Shown piece by piece: positions 16,043 through 25,086 of a stretch of 64,000 bases of DNA. The position numbers and the translations under genes are program-made. Source of the DNA: Arthrobacter terricola (GTDB lineage: Bacteria > Actinomycetota > Actinomycetes > Actinomycetales > Micrococcaceae); the NCBI RefSeq assembly GCF_004354015.1, contig NZ_SMRU01000003.1:1-64000 (forward strand), read 5' to 3'. Position 1 is the stretch's first letter. Each line of letters begins with the position of its first letter. The notes under the pieces are model-generated. The model was not told the DNA's origin. It did not search any database and was given only the letters and a program-made list of their open reading frames with translations.

Positions 16043-17854
16043 CTAGTCTTCGATCGTCGCGATCACGGCGCCGGCGGAGACGGTTTCGCCCGGCTTGGCC
16101 AGCAGGCCATGGACGATGCCCGCCTTGTGCGCAGTAAGGGGCTGTTCCATCTTCATGGCCTCGAGCACCACGATCAGGTCGCCCTCGGCGACCACATCGC
16201 CGTCGGACACTGCAACCTTGACGATCGTGCCCTGCATGGGCGACGTCAACGCGTTGCCGCCCGCCGTGGCGGCGGTGGCACCTGCCGAGCGGGAGCGCTT
16301 CTTGGTCTTCGCTCCGCCATTCGAGGCTGAGCCTCCGCCAACGGCAACCGTTCCGAGCGTCGCGGGAAGCACGACCTCCAGCCGCTTGCCACCGACCTCG
16401 ACGACGACGCGTTGCCGCTCTCCGGCGTCGGGGGCCTCCGGCGCGGTTCCGTTGGCGGTCCACGCAGGGATGACGGTGGTGAACTCGGTTTCGATCCAGC
16501 GGGTGTGCACCTTGAACGGACCCTCCGCAGGAGCGAAAGCGGGATCGCTCACGACGGCGAGGTCGAACGGGATGACAGTGGGGATGCCCTCGACCACCAT
16601 CTCCTCCAGGGCCCGCCGCGAACGCTGCAAGGCCTGCTCACGGCTCGCACCGGTGACGATCAGCTTGGACAACATCGAGTCGAAGTTCCCGCTGATGACG
16701 TCACCCTGTTCAACACCCGAGTCGATGCGGACGCCCGGGCCGGTGGGGTTCTTCAAAGTGGTGATGGTACCCGGTGCCGGCATGAAATTCCGTCCCGGGT
16801 CTTCGCCGGTGATGCGGAACTCGAAGGAGTGTCCGCGGACTTCGGGGTCGCCGTAACCGAGTTCCTCGCCGCGGGCGACGCGGAACTGTTCACGGACGAG
16901 GTCGATGCCCGTGACTTCCTCCGACACACAGTGCTCCACCTGGAGGCGCGTGTTGACCTCGAGGAAGGAAATGATGCCGTCCTGGCCCACGAGGAATTCA
17001 CACGTTCCGGCGCCGAGGTAGCCCGCTTCTTTCAGGATGGCCTTGGAGGACTCGTAGAGGCGCTGGTTCTGCTCGGCGGTCAGGAACGGAGCCGGAGCCT
17101 CTTCCACGAGCTTCTGGTTCCGGCGCTGGAGCGAGCAGTCGCGGGTGGAAACCACAACCACGTTGCCGTAGGCGTCGGCCAGGCACTGGGTCTCGACGTG
17201 CCGCGGGGAGTCGAGGAAGCGTTCGATGAAGCACTCGCCGCGGCCAAAGGCGGCAACAGCTTCACGCACCGCGGACTCGAAAAGTTCAGGAATTTCTTCG
17301 ATTGTCCGGGCTACCTTGATGCCACGCCCGCCGCCGCCGTATGCGGCCTTGATAGCGATGGGAAGGCCGTGCTCCTTGGCGAAGGCGAGGATCTCGTCGG
17401 CCGACTCCACGGGGTCCGCGGTGCCGGGAACCAGGGGAGCACCGACCTTCTCGGCGATGTGGCGGGCCTGCACCTTGTCACCCAGGGCGGAAATGGCCTC
17501 CGGCGAGGGACCGATCCAGGTGATGCCGGCGTCGATGACCTTCGCGGCGAACTCTGCGTTCTCGGCGAGGAAGCCGTAACCGGGGTGGATGGCGTCAGCG
17601 CCCGACTGCTTGGCGACCTCAATCAACTTGTCCATGACGAGGTACGACTCCGCGGCCGTATTGCCGCCCAGCGCGTACGCTTCGTCCGCCAATTTCACGT
17701 GCAGGGCGTCGCGGTCCGGGTCCGCGTAGACGGCCACGGAGGCGATGCCTTCGTCCCTGGCCGCGCGGATGATGCGGACCGCGATCTCGCCTCGGTTGGC
17801 GACCAAGACCTTGGTGAGGGGGCTGGAAATGGGCTGCGCCGGATTAGCTGACAA
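16043..17854 (-). CDS. accA3: acyl-CoA carboxylase alpha subunit: biotin carboxylase + biotin carboxyl carrier domain
   Basis: 603 residues. The N-terminal biotin carboxylase begins [14 protein letters not shown], with a Gly-rich ATP-grasp loop (YGGGGRGIK) and the carboxylation-site region [11 protein letters not shown] linker leads to the C-terminal biotinyl domain, with the biotin attachment site EAMKMEQ (K568). It carboxylates biotin with ATP and bicarbonate for acetyl-/propionyl-CoA carboxylation, supplying malonyl- or methylmalonyl-CoA. The TTG start follows AAGGAG. The partner beta (accD5) and epsilon subunits and the biotin ligase birA are encoded at 29-33 kb. Four accessory genes separate it from maf. 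Confidence 0.96.
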   Translation of the reverse strand: MSANPAQPISSPLTKVLVANRGEIAVRIIRAARDEGIASVAVYADPDRDALHVKLADEAYALGGNTAAESYLVMDKLIEVAKQSGADAIHPGYGFLAENAEFAAKVIDAGITWIGPSPEAISALGDKVQARHIAEKVGAPLVPGTADPVESADEILAFAKEHGLPIAIKAAYGGGGRGIKVARTIEEIPELFESAVREAVAAFGRGECFIERFLDSPRHVETQCLADAYGNVVVVSTRDCSLQRRNQKLVEEAPAPFLTAEQNQRLYESSKAILKEAGYLGAGTCEFLVGQDGIISFLEVNTRLQVEHCVSEEVTGIDLVREQFRVARGEELGYGDPEVRGHSFEFRITGEDPGRNFMPAPGTITTLKNPTGPGVRIDSGVEQGDVISGNFDSMLSKLIVTGASREQALQRSRRALEEMVVEGIPTVIPFDLAVVSDPAFAPAEGPFKVHTRWIETEFTTVIPAWTANGTAPEAPDAGERQRVVVEVGGKRLEVVLPATLGTVAVGGGSASNGGAKTKKRSRSAGATAATAGGNALTSPMQGTIVKVAVSDGDVVAEGDLIVVLEAMKMEQPLTAHKAGIVHGLLAKPGETVSAGAVIATIED

Positions 17855-17956
17855 GTTGACTCCTTCTGTCCTTCAGGGAGCCTAGCGCGATTTTGAGGGT
17901 TCCGCCCATATTGATGGGGGATTCCGTGTGTGAGGAGCCCTGTCTTTGTAGGGTTG

Positions 17957-18445
17957 CTACAACTCGTGCACGACCACGGCTGTTGGCTCATGCCATCTGC
18001 ACAATGACAGAAATACGGCTCCGGCCTCTTCCATCACGAAGCCGCTCCGCTGGTACAGGGCCAGGGCTGCAGTATTGTCGCGCGCGACTGTCAGCCGAAC
18101 ATCCAGTCCCGCGATGTTGGCTGCCTCGCATATGTTGCCGAGCAGTCGGCCACCCAGTCCGGCGCCTCGAAATGCCGGTAAGAGGGTGATGTCTACCAAC
18201 CGGACGTCACTCGTTCCCCAAGCAGTCCAGATCCTGCCGGCAGGCACGCCGTCGAACTCTACAACGACGTTACCCTTGCTGCTCCACAGCTCCGACCACT
18301 GCTGATGTTGCGCCTGTTGTTGCATCTCCAGCAATGGGGTCGGGAGAAAATCCCGCCCAGGCGCAGCTGATGTGAAGAGATCCAGGAGGAAAGCGGCGTC
18401 GCGGTCCTCAGGGGAGCGGAACCGAACCGCGAGTTCCCCGGGCGT
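17957..18445 (-). CDS. GNAT-family acetyltransferase with no canonical start codon
   Basis: GNAT N-acetyltransferase; the acetyl-CoA-binding motif RGAGLGGRLL and a late YQRSGF are clear. A TTG at 18334 gives only 125 residues, but family-like sequence (GELAVRFRSPEDRDAAF and onward) continues in frame upstream with no stop. No in-frame ATG, GTG or TTG occurs between the end of that homology and the preceding gene's stop. An ACG at 18445, 7 nt after AAGGGG and just after the tail-collar stop, is the best-placed candidate and is used here. Alternatives are an ATC start, coupled reinitiation, or a decayed or mis-sequenced start. It is the last gene of the collagen/tail-collar cassette; similar acetyltransferases accompany tail-collar genes in other bacteria. 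Confidence 0.6.
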   Translation of the reverse strand, partial: TPGELAVRFRSPEDRDAAFLLDLFTSAAPGRDFLPTPLLEMQQQAQHQQWSELWSSKGNVVVEFDGVPAGRIWTAWGTSDVRLVDITLLPAFRGAGLGGRLLGNICEAANIAGLDVRLTVARDNTAALALYQRSGFVMEEAGAVFLSLCRWHEPTAVVVHEL

Positions 18446-18456
18446 GGTGGTGCCCC

Positions 18457-18963
18457 TTAGCTCCTCGATGGGAAGATCCCCTGCAGCGCAATGATGTAGT
18501 TGAGCACCAGGTACGGTTGCATCGTGTTGAAGGGGAGTCCGCTCCCACTGGCCTGGGTTGGCGCCAATGGCACGCCAGAGTCAGGTGGTCCGTAAGAACC
18601 GCCCGGGGCGGGCGCCATGCCCGCGGAGGGCCGGTCTGTGGTCTCGTTAGTCGAGGCGAACATTCCGGGGTGAGTGTGCGGCGGAAGGTTCGAAGTGAGC
18701 AGGGTGGTCGTTTCCGTTCCCCCGACCTGGCCTTGGGAGTAGTTGGAGAGCCCAGGTCCTTGGCCGTTGTGCAGCGCCGCACGCCCCTGCAAATTGGGGA
18801 GGGCGAAGGTTGATACTCCGTTACCGCCGTACATGGTGCCGAGCAAGGCAAAGAGGGCGGTGTTCTGCGAGATCGACATGATCTGGCCGTTGCACAATGC
18901 CCAGCCAGTTGGTGCGAAGTTGAATCCAACAAGCCGGATCTCGCCGAGAAACGGTTCACTCAT
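18457..18963 (-). CDS. phage tail collar domain protein (microcystin-dependent-protein family)
   Basis: 168 residues. The N-terminus has the family signature PFLGEIRLVGFNFAPTGW, then CNGQ, the FALLGTMYGG segment and FALPNLQGRA. PPHTHPG, a shortened variable region and the closing MQPYLVLNYIIALQG follow. The fold resembles the collar domain of T4-type short tail fibres. Bacterial homologues occur outside prophages and their function is not established. There is no signal peptide. It overlaps the upstream gene by ATGA. No capsid, tail, lysis or integrase genes are nearby, so it is not a prophage remnant in any obvious sense. Confidence 0.88.
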   Translation of the reverse strand: MSEPFLGEIRLVGFNFAPTGWALCNGQIMSISQNTALFALLGTMYGGNGVSTFALPNLQGRAALHNGQGPGLSNYSQGQVGGTETTTLLTSNLPPHTHPGMFASTNETTDRPSAGMAPAPGGSYGPPDSGVPLAPTQASGSGLPFNTMQPYLVLNYIIALQGIFPSRS

Positions 18964-19397
18964 GAGTTCGGTCCTTTGCTACTGGGGGCCGCGGCTGTTG
19001 GCGGCAACAGACTTGCGCCCCTCCTGTCGATGACAGCGGTGGCTTTGCCCTCGCTGTGGGTAATGAAGAGGTTGACCGCCCCACTCTTGGGATGGCTGAT
19101 GGTGATGGTTTCCAGCGGGAACGCTCCGGTGACCAGGCTGAAGCCCAGCCGGAACCGTTCCGCGGGATCCACGTGTTCCCCGGGGCGCGGCGCGCGCCTG
19201 AGATCCTCCACAGTTTCCAAGCGAACGACGGCGGTGCCCGCCGCCAGCTGTCGGCCAAGCAAGGGCGTCCAACTGGCCAGGGTGAACACATCCGGTTCCG
19301 AGGCCTGGGACGTGAGCGGACCCGCTGCGGCCAGGACGACGGCCCCTGCCCCGCCGATCAGGAGAGTCCGGCGGCTGAGCTTGTATGGGATGTCCAT
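18960..19397 (-). CDS. Tat-exported small protein (DUF6916-like)
   Basis: 145 residues. The N-terminus is a twin-arginine signal (LSRRTLLIGG, R9-R10) with an Ala-rich hydrophobic stretch to about residue 31. The remaining body (DVFTLASWTPLLGRQ, then GFSLVTGAFPLETITISH and LFITHSEGKATAVIDR) resembles the small DUF6916-type proteins that accompany tail-collar genes; that family assignment is from memory. It starts 2 nt after the collagen-like gene's stop and overlaps the tail-collar start. Export by Tat places it outside the membrane with the collagen-like lipoprotein. Confidence 0.7.
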   Translation of the reverse strand: MDIPYKLSRRTLLIGGAGAVVLAAAGPLTSQASEPDVFTLASWTPLLGRQLAAGTAVVRLETVEDLRRAPRPGEHVDPAERFRLGFSLVTGAFPLETITISHPKSGAVNLFITHSEGKATAVIDRRGASLLPPTAAAPSSKGPNS

Positions 19398-19399
19398 TT

Positions 19400-20902
19400 T
19401 CAGCCCGCGTTGAAGCCGAGCGAGAACCGGAGATTCCGGACAGCGACTCCGTTGGCATGGGTTACCTTGATGCTCACGCTCTGGCCCGCAGCGACTGCGG
19501 CTGTGTCAGCCCCGTCACTGCACGTGGTGCCCGCCGCCGCGATGGAGCAAGTCAACGCCGAGGCTGAGCCGTTCACCATCACTGTCACGGTTACAGCAGG
19601 GCCGCTGGTGACGTTCGCCGTCAGCCCCTTGATTGTTCCGGCCCGAGGCATGACAACCTCGGCGTCGGACTCGACTGTAGCGATGCCCGAGCTGCCGGAA
19701 AGGGGCAGGTACCCGGTGGTATCGGAGGGATCGATGAATCGCACGGATCCGGTAAAGACCGGAGGCGGCCCATCAAGGCCGGCAATGCCCTGGACACCCT
19801 GAGCGCCAGTAGCACCCGTGGCCCCATTTGTGCCCGCCGCGCCTTGGGCCCCTGTTGCGCCGGTGGCTCCAGTTGCGCCGGTGGGGCCTTGAGGGCCGAT
19901 GGGACCCGCCGGTCCGATAAGGGACTGCCCGGTTCCTGGCCACGTGCCCAGGAACTTAGGTCCGTACATCTTGTAGTCAGAGAGGTTGAGGTAAAAATCC
20001 CCGTCTTTGCCGAGTCCGGCAGTCGGTGCGCCTAACCCGCTTAGGACGCTGTTGCCGTCGGTTCCGGGAAGCCCATTGGCGCCAGTGGCTCCGGTGTCGC
20101 CCTTGACGCCTTGGATACCTTGCGCGCCTTGGGCACCGGTTGCGCCTTGGGCGCCGGTTGCTCCCGGGTCACCCTGTGCACCGGTTGCTCCGGTGGCACC
20201 TTGGGCGCCTGTGTCGCCCTTGACGCCTTGCGCGCCGGTTGCTCCGGTGTCGCCCTTGATACCTTGGATACCTTGCGCGCCTTGGGCACCGGTTGCTCCG
20301 GTGGCGCCTTGGGCGCCTGTGTCGCCCTTGACGCCTTGGGCACCGGTTGCTCCGGTGGCGCCTTGGGCGCCTGTGTCGCCCTTGACGCCTTGGGCACCGG
20401 TTGCTCCGGTGGCGCCTTGGGCGCCTGTGTCGCCCTTGACGCCTTGGGCACCGGTTGCTCCAGCCGCGCCCGTGTCACCCTTGGCACCCTGCGGGCCTGC
20501 GGCACCGTCGGCGCCGATGGCACCCGTAGCCCCGGTTTCTCCTTGCGGGCCAGTCTCTCCTTGCGGGCCCGGTGCTCCGGCCGGACCTTGCGGCCCGGTG
20601 GCGCCGGTCGGGCCCGGCGCGCCAGTAGCACCTGGAATGGAGACATTGGCGTCTTTGCCCCACGAAACCGCCACGGCGCCGTCGCTACAGGTCTTCTTAG
20701 CGGTTCCTTGGGAAACCGAGCTGATGGTTCCCTGTTGGGTGTTGAGGCAAGCGCTGAATGTGCCGGTATCCGTGCTGCCGTTGGACGCTGTGCATCCGGT
20801 CGCGGCGACAGCGAGCAGCAGACCCAAAGTTGAAAGCTGTATCTTGTGGGACAGCGAGGACCGCCGTCCCTCCGAACTGGACGCAAAAATAGCAGGACTC
20901 AT
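19400..20902 (-). CDS. collagen-like repeat lipoprotein
   Basis: 500 residues from the ATG at 20902 (AAGGGG upstream; an earlier in-frame start at 20980 is less likely). A lipoprotein signal peptide ends in ATGC with C37. A short Cys-containing domain precedes Gly-X-Y repeats at about 91-282. An interruption with the motif KDGDFYLNL...YGPK, common in bacterial collagen-like proteins, is followed by a second Gly-X-Y block (about 330-378). A C-terminal beta-rich domain of about 120 residues ([22 protein letters not shown]) probably trimerises. It should form a membrane-anchored triple-helical fibre. It is the first gene of the four-gene surface cassette. Confidence 0.9.
   Translation of the reverse strand: MSPAIFASSSEGRRSSLSHKIQLSTLGLLLAVAATGCTASNGSTDTGTFSACLNTQQGTISSVSQGTAKKTCSDGAVAVSWGKDANVSIPGATGAPGPTGATGPQGPAGAPGPQGETGPQGETGATGAIGADGAAGPQGAKGDTGAAGATGAQGVKGDTGAQGATGATGAQGVKGDTGAQGATGATGAQGVKGDTGAQGATGATGAQGAQGIQGIKGDTGATGAQGVKGDTGAQGATGATGAQGDPGATGAQGATGAQGAQGIQGVKGDTGATGANGLPGTDGNSVLSGLGAPTAGLGKDGDFYLNLSDYKMYGPKFLGTWPGTGQSLIGPAGPIGPQGPTGATGATGATGAQGAAGTNGATGATGAQGVQGIAGLDGPPPVFTGSVRFIDPSDTTGYLPLSGSSGIATVESDAEVVMPRAGTIKGLTANVTSGPAVTVTVMVNGSASALTCSIAAAGTTCSDGADTAAVAAGQSVSIKVTHANGVAVRNLRFSLGFNAG
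20183..20452 (-). repeat. 54-bp tandem repeats within the collagen-like gene
   Basis: Residues 151-204 are three near-perfect copies of an 18-residue unit, [18 protein letters not shown], encoded by 54-bp repeats (20291-20452). A variant unit and a further copy (residues 223-240) follow. Near-identity at DNA level points to recent expansion and possible length variation between strains. Confidence 0.9.
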
Positions 20903-21060
20903 CCTGGACCCCCTTGAGACCACGGTGTAGCGAGGAATTCTGCCCCCAGTATCGGCAGGTGACTGGCTGCCATGCTGCAATCCCTCGGAGTCCAGTCCAC
21001 GTGAACAATATCACGGCGAATTGTTCAATTTGAGGGCATTCGCGCGCCCTTACGGCGCCA

Positions 21061-21735
21061 TTATTGGCAGGTGTTGGAGCCGTCCTGCGTCCAGAGTTCG
21101 GTGATCCCCACGTTCGCGTGGCCCAGGAGGTCGCGAAGCGTCGAAATGGACAGCCCGACGACGGCGTGGGGGTCGCCGTCGACCTTGCGGATGAAGGCCC
21201 CGCCCAAGCCGTCGATCGTGAACGAGCCGGCGCAGTGGAGCGGCTCGCCAGTGGCGATATAGGCATCGATGTCCTGTTCGCTCATCTCTGCGAAGTGGAC
21301 TTCGGCACTGGACACCGCGCCGACTGTCGCGCCGGTGCCCTCGGTGGGCTCGTCGTCGTCGTCGACGTCGGCCGCGGTTTCGCGGCAGTCCACCAACCAG
21401 TGTCCGGTGTGAAGGACGCCTTTGGACCCGCTCATCCGGGCCATGCGCTCCTTCGCGACCTCCACGGTGTACGGCTTGCCATGGGATTCGCCGTCGAACT
21501 CGAACACCGAATCGCAGCCGATCACCAAGGCACCCTCGGCGTCGGGCAAGGAGGCCACCGCTTCGGCTTTCGCACGGGCAAGGAGCAGGGCGGTATCGTG
21601 CGGATCCGTTACGCCGTAGCGGGCCTGGACGGCGTCCTCATCGACGTCCGAGACGAGCACTTCGTGATGGATGCCGGCCTCGGTGAGGAGCTTCGTGCGG
21701 GCCGGGGACTGGGATGCCAAGATCAATCGGGTCAC
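21061..21735 (-). CDS. maf: Maf-family nucleotide pyrophosphatase
   Basis: 224-residue Maf/HAM1-fold house-cleaning pyrophosphatase hydrolysing non-canonical or methylated nucleoside triphosphates. Family landmarks are LILASQSPARTKLL at the N-terminus, ALVIGCDSVFEFDG, GKPYTVEVAKERM and the late GSFTIDGLGGAFI. The GTG at 21735 is preferred because the protein starts with the conserved strand there; the frame is open to 21774. An acidic insert (DVDDDDEPTEG) is present. In mycobacteria maf lies between accE and accA3; here accessory genes separate it from both. Confidence 0.92.
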   Translation of the reverse strand: MTRLILASQSPARTKLLTEAGIHHEVLVSDVDEDAVQARYGVTDPHDTALLLARAKAEAVASLPDAEGALVIGCDSVFEFDGESHGKPYTVEVAKERMARMSGSKGVLHTGHWLVDCRETAADVDDDDEPTEGTGATVGAVSSAEVHFAEMSEQDIDAYIATGEPLHCAGSFTIDGLGGAFIRKVDGDPHAVVGLSISTLRDLLGHANVGITELWTQDGSNTCQ

Positions 21736-21781
21736 GGATCCAGCGTAATACCCGGCCGCACGTCGCTTCAGCACCCCGGCG

Positions 21782-24304
21782 TCAGTGGACCAGTTCCTTG
21801 GCGCCGGCTGCCGCCGTCGTGCGCTCGAGGTTGGCGCCTTCGACGTCGACGTCCGGAAGGATCCGGGACAACCAGCGCGGCAGCCACCAGGCCTTTTCGC
21901 CCAAGAGGTACATGACGGCCGGAACGATGGTCATCCGCACGACGAACGCGTCCACGAGCACGCCGAACGCCATGGCGAATCCCAGCGGCCGGACCATGGT
22001 CAGGTGGCTGAAAATGAAGCCGGAAAACACGCTCACCATGATGATCGCGGCGGCAGTGACCACGGCCGAGGCATGGCTGAAGCCGCTTCGCACGGCCTGC
22101 TTGGCGTCCTCTCCGTGCATGAACGATTCGCGCATGCCGGACGTGATGAATACCTGGTAGTCCATCGCGAGGCCGAAGAGGACGCCAATCAGGATGATGG
22201 GCAGGAAGCTCAGGACCGCGCCCGGGTTGGCGACGTCGAACACCGTTCCCAGCCAGCCCCACTGGTAAACCGCGACCACAGCGCCGAACGCTGCCGCGAG
22301 TGAGAGCAGGAAACCGCCCGTGGCGAGCAGCGGGACCACGATCGAGCGGAACACCAGCAGGAGCAGGACCAGCGAGAGCCCGACGACGATCGCCAAGTAC
22401 GGCGGCAAGGCTGCGCCGAGTTTCGTGGAGACGTCGATGTTGCCGGCCGTCTGTCCTGTGAGGCCGATGGTGGCGCCTGTCGCTTGCTGGATGTCAGCGC
22501 CTTTAGCGCGCAGTTCGGAGACCACCTGGACGGTGCTGGCGCTTGCCGGTCCGTCCTTCGGGATGACCTGGAAGACGGCGGTGCGATGGTCGTCACTGAG
22601 CGCCACTGGAACGGCGGCGACAACGTTCGCCACGCCGCGCAGCTGCTCGGCGACATCGTATTGCTTCGTCTTCGCTTGCTCCTCGCTGAGCCCGGCGGGG
22701 AAGGTGCCGACCACCACGATCGGTCCGGTCATTCCTTCGCCGAAGCTCGTCCGGGTGAGGTCGTAGGCTTTGAACGCTTGCGAATCGACCGGTTCCGAAC
22801 CGCCGTCGGGCAGGGCGAGGCGCAATTGCGAGGCCGGAAGCGCGAGCACGCCCAGCAACACAACGCCGGCCAGCAGGGATGCGACCGGGTGACGCGTCAC
22901 GAGACCGCCCCAGCCCCGGTTGCTGCGGCGCAGTTCCTGCACGCGGTCCGCCGAGGCATTGCCCGGTTCCGCGTTGTGCCGCGCGGCCCGCGCCCAAGCC
23001 CGCTTCGAGATGAGCCTGCGGCCCACGAGCGAAAGGATGGCGGGCGTCAAGGTCAGGGAAACGACGACGGCGACTGCCACCGTCGCGGCGGCCGACAGGC
23101 CCATGATGGCGAGGAACGGGAGTCCGGGAACCACGAGTGCTGCCAAGGCGATGACTACCGTCAGGCCGGCGAACAGGACGGCGTTGCCCGAAGTGCCCGT
23201 GGCGAGTGCCACTGATTCTTCGGCGTCCATTCCGGCCAGCATTTGGCCCCGGTGCCGGTTGACGATGAACAGGGAGTAGTCGATGCCGACGGCGAGTCCC
23301 AGCATGAGGGCGAGCATGGGGGAGATGGAACTCATGTCGATCACGCCGGTGAGGGCGAAGGTCCCGCCCACGCCGACCGCCACGCCGACGATCGCCATGA
23401 GGAGGGGCAGGCCGGCTGCGACGAGCGTGCCCAGCATGACGATGAGGGCAATCGCGGCAACGGCGATGCCGATGACTTCCGCAACTCCGAAGATCTGGGA
23501 GACGTCCTCGGTGATCTCCTTGCTGGCAAGGGCGGTGACGCCCGCGGACGAGACACTGTGGACGATGTCCTGGACCTGCTGCCGGACAGCCGGGGTCAAG
23601 CCGTTGATGGAGGTTTTGAATTGGACCTGGGCGATTGCCGCCTTGCCGTCCTCGGAGACAAACCGCATGCCTTGGGAGGCGGCGGCCTGGCGCTTTGCCG
23701 AGGCCAGCTGGGCGGCTCCGTCGGCGGCCTGCTTCTCACCGGCTTCGTATTGCTGGCGGCCGGCCGCTAATTCGGCCTTCTTCGAAGCGAGCTGGGCTTG
23801 CACCTGGGCTGCGGGCATGCCGGCGGCAAGCATTTGCTGCTCGGCTGCTTTGACCTGGGCGTCGCCGGCGTCGAGCTTAGCCTTGGCTTGGTCAAGTTGT
23901 GCCTGTCCGGCGGCGGTTTTCTGTTCGCCGGCAGCTATTTGTGCGGGCGCTTGGTCCAATTGCGCCTGGGTGGTGAAGGGATTGACCGTGGATTGCACAT
24001 CCGGGAGCTTTTCCAGGCTTGCGAGGGCTGTGGCGACTGCGTCCTTGCCTGCTTGAGTGAATCCGGAATCGCCGGCCTCGAAGACGATCCCCGCGCTGCC
24101 GCCGGCGGATGCCGGCAGTTCCTTTTTGAGCTTGTCCAGCATTTGCTGGGTCTCTGTGCCGGGGATTTGGAAGTTGTTGGACATTGTGCCGTGGAAGGCT
24201 GCCGCGGAGCCGCCGACGGCCACGAGGACGGCGAGCCAAAGGGAAATCACCAGCCAGCGGTGGCGATAGGAAAACTTGCCAAGACGGTAGAGAAGGAGTG
24301 CCAT
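21782..24304 (-). CDS. MMPL/RND-family membrane exporter
   Basis: 840 residues with the MMPL layout: helix 1 (RHRWLVISLWLAVLVAVGG), a large extracytoplasmic loop, a block of helices containing GLAVGIDYSLFIV, then the same arrangement again with GLAMDYQVFITSGM. The first loop contains a long Ala/Gln/Lys-rich coiled-coil insert (for example GQAQLDQAKAKLDAG), typical of actinobacterial members. The ATG at 24304 starts at MALLLYRLGKFS; 45 further upstream codons look non-coding. The substrate is unknown (lipid or drug export are family roles). It lies 46 bp downstream of a TetR gene on the same strand and is probably repressed by it. Confidence 0.92.
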   Translation of the reverse strand: MALLLYRLGKFSYRHRWLVISLWLAVLVAVGGSAAAFHGTMSNNFQIPGTETQQMLDKLKKELPASAGGSAGIVFEAGDSGFTQAGKDAVATALASLEKLPDVQSTVNPFTTQAQLDQAPAQIAAGEQKTAAGQAQLDQAKAKLDAGDAQVKAAEQQMLAAGMPAAQVQAQLASKKAELAAGRQQYEAGEKQAADGAAQLASAKRQAAASQGMRFVSEDGKAAIAQVQFKTSINGLTPAVRQQVQDIVHSVSSAGVTALASKEITEDVSQIFGVAEVIGIAVAAIALIVMLGTLVAAGLPLLMAIVGVAVGVGGTFALTGVIDMSSISPMLALMLGLAVGIDYSLFIVNRHRGQMLAGMDAEESVALATGTSGNAVLFAGLTVVIALAALVVPGLPFLAIMGLSAAATVAVAVVVSLTLTPAILSLVGRRLISKRAWARAARHNAEPGNASADRVQELRRSNRGWGGLVTRHPVASLLAGVVLLGVLALPASQLRLALPDGGSEPVDSQAFKAYDLTRTSFGEGMTGPIVVVGTFPAGLSEEQAKTKQYDVAEQLRGVANVVAAVPVALSDDHRTAVFQVIPKDGPASASTVQVVSELRAKGADIQQATGATIGLTGQTAGNIDVSTKLGAALPPYLAIVVGLSLVLLLLVFRSIVVPLLATGGFLLSLAAAFGAVVAVYQWGWLGTVFDVANPGAVLSFLPIILIGVLFGLAMDYQVFITSGMRESFMHGEDAKQAVRSGFSHASAVVTAAAIIMVSVFSGFIFSHLTMVRPLGFAMAFGVLVDAFVVRMTIVPAVMYLLGEKAWWLPRWLSRILPDVDVEGANLERTTAAAGAKELVH

Positions 24305-24350
24305 GAGGGAACCGATCTGTCGGTGTGTGGTTAGCCGAAGGTAGTGGGCG

Positions 24351-25049
24351 CTAGCCGCGGTTTTGGCGTGCGGGAGCGCCAGGGACCGGGGGCGGCGAGG
24401 TGTCCGCCGTCGTGGTGAATCCTGAACCGAGCAGCCCAATGGCGTTGATCAGGTGCTGCCGCAAGTCGGCGAGGGATTCAGCGGAAAGGTCAGGGCCGCG
24501 CTCTTCGAACCAGACGCTCATGGCGGCTTTGCCGCAGGATACGACGGACCCGGCGAGGGCCCGCAGATAAAGTTCATCGGCCTCCGGACCCAGGCGATGC
24601 CGGGCCGCTCCGATGATCTGGGTGGTGCAGTGGTCCCAGGCTTCAAGTTCGGAGCGCGCCAGGGAGCGGTTGTCCTGGGTGAGGCTGAAGAGTTCGGCCA
24701 TCGGAGCGACCGTCATGGGGTCCGCGAGGGCCATGAGTGCGGCCCGGGCAGATTCGAGGACGGGTTCGTCGTTGGGGCGAAGGCGGAACTGCTCCAGCGC
24801 GTTGTCCAGGAATCCCTCGGTCACGGCCGCCAAGGCAGCTTCGAGGCTGGGGAAATAGTTGAAGAAGGTGCGACGGGATACGCCGGCAACCTCGGCGATG
24901 TCCTCGACCGTGAAATTGCCGATGCCCTTGCCGCGCAGCAGGGCAAGCGCGGCGTCGGCGATGGCTTGGCGGGTGGCCAGTTTGTTCTGTTCGCGGCGTG
25001 AGTTGTTCTGTTCGCGGCGCGGGGGAAGGACGGTTTCGGAAGTGCTCAC
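24351..25049 (-). CDS. TetR/AcrR-family transcriptional regulator
   Basis: 232 residues. The N-terminal helix-turn-helix (FTVEDIAEVAGVSRRTFFNYF) is followed by an all-helical ligand-binding domain and a Pro/Ala tail. It precedes the MMPL exporter as a likely repressor of the shared transcript. The GTG start at 25049 lies just after a perfect 7-2-7 inverted repeat (25062-25077), which fits autoregulation. The extreme N-terminus contains a 7-residue in-frame duplication (RREQNNS/RREQNKL) from a 17-bp perfect repeat spaced 21 bp. Confidence 0.92.
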   Translation of the reverse strand: MSTSETVLPPRREQNNSRREQNKLATRQAIADAALALLRGKGIGNFTVEDIAEVAGVSRRTFFNYFPSLEAALAAVTEGFLDNALEQFRLRPNDEPVLESARAALMALADPMTVAPMAELFSLTQDNRSLARSELEAWDHCTTQIIGAARHRLGPEADELYLRALAGSVVSCGKAAMSVWFEERGPDLSAESLADLRQHLINAIGLLGSGFTTTADTSPPPVPGAPARQNRG

Positions 25050-25061
25050 TCAGTTACACTA

Positions 25062-25077
25062 AGTGCAACTTTGCACT
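25062..25077. promoter_or_regulatory. probable TetR operator
   Basis: AGTGCAA-CT-TTGCACT is a perfect inverted repeat with 7-bp arms and a 2-nt spacer, 13 bp upstream of the TetR start. Its size and position are typical of TetR autoregulatory sites. It falls between the YbjQ stop and the TetR start. Confidence 0.65.
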
Positions 25078-25086
25078 CTGGGCAAG

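Noticed and set aside
17957..18334. Short 125-residue GNAT starting at TTG 18334
   Set aside because: It would delete the conserved N-terminal strand and first helices; in-frame family-like sequence continues upstream.
18457..18963. Prophage remnant indicated by the tail-collar gene
   Set aside because: No integrase, capsid, terminase, lysis or attachment-site signal nearby; partner genes are export-signal proteins of non-phage type.
20183..20452. Possible CRISPR-like repeat array
   Set aside because: Repeats are directly adjacent with no unique spacers, encode Gly-X-Y units, and no cas gene is present.
20041..20930. Pro- or Gly-rich repetitive ORFs in other frames of the collagen gene
   Set aside because: The 54-bp repeat keeps all frames open. 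Only the minus-strand frame with signal peptide, lipobox and C-terminal domain makes biological sense.
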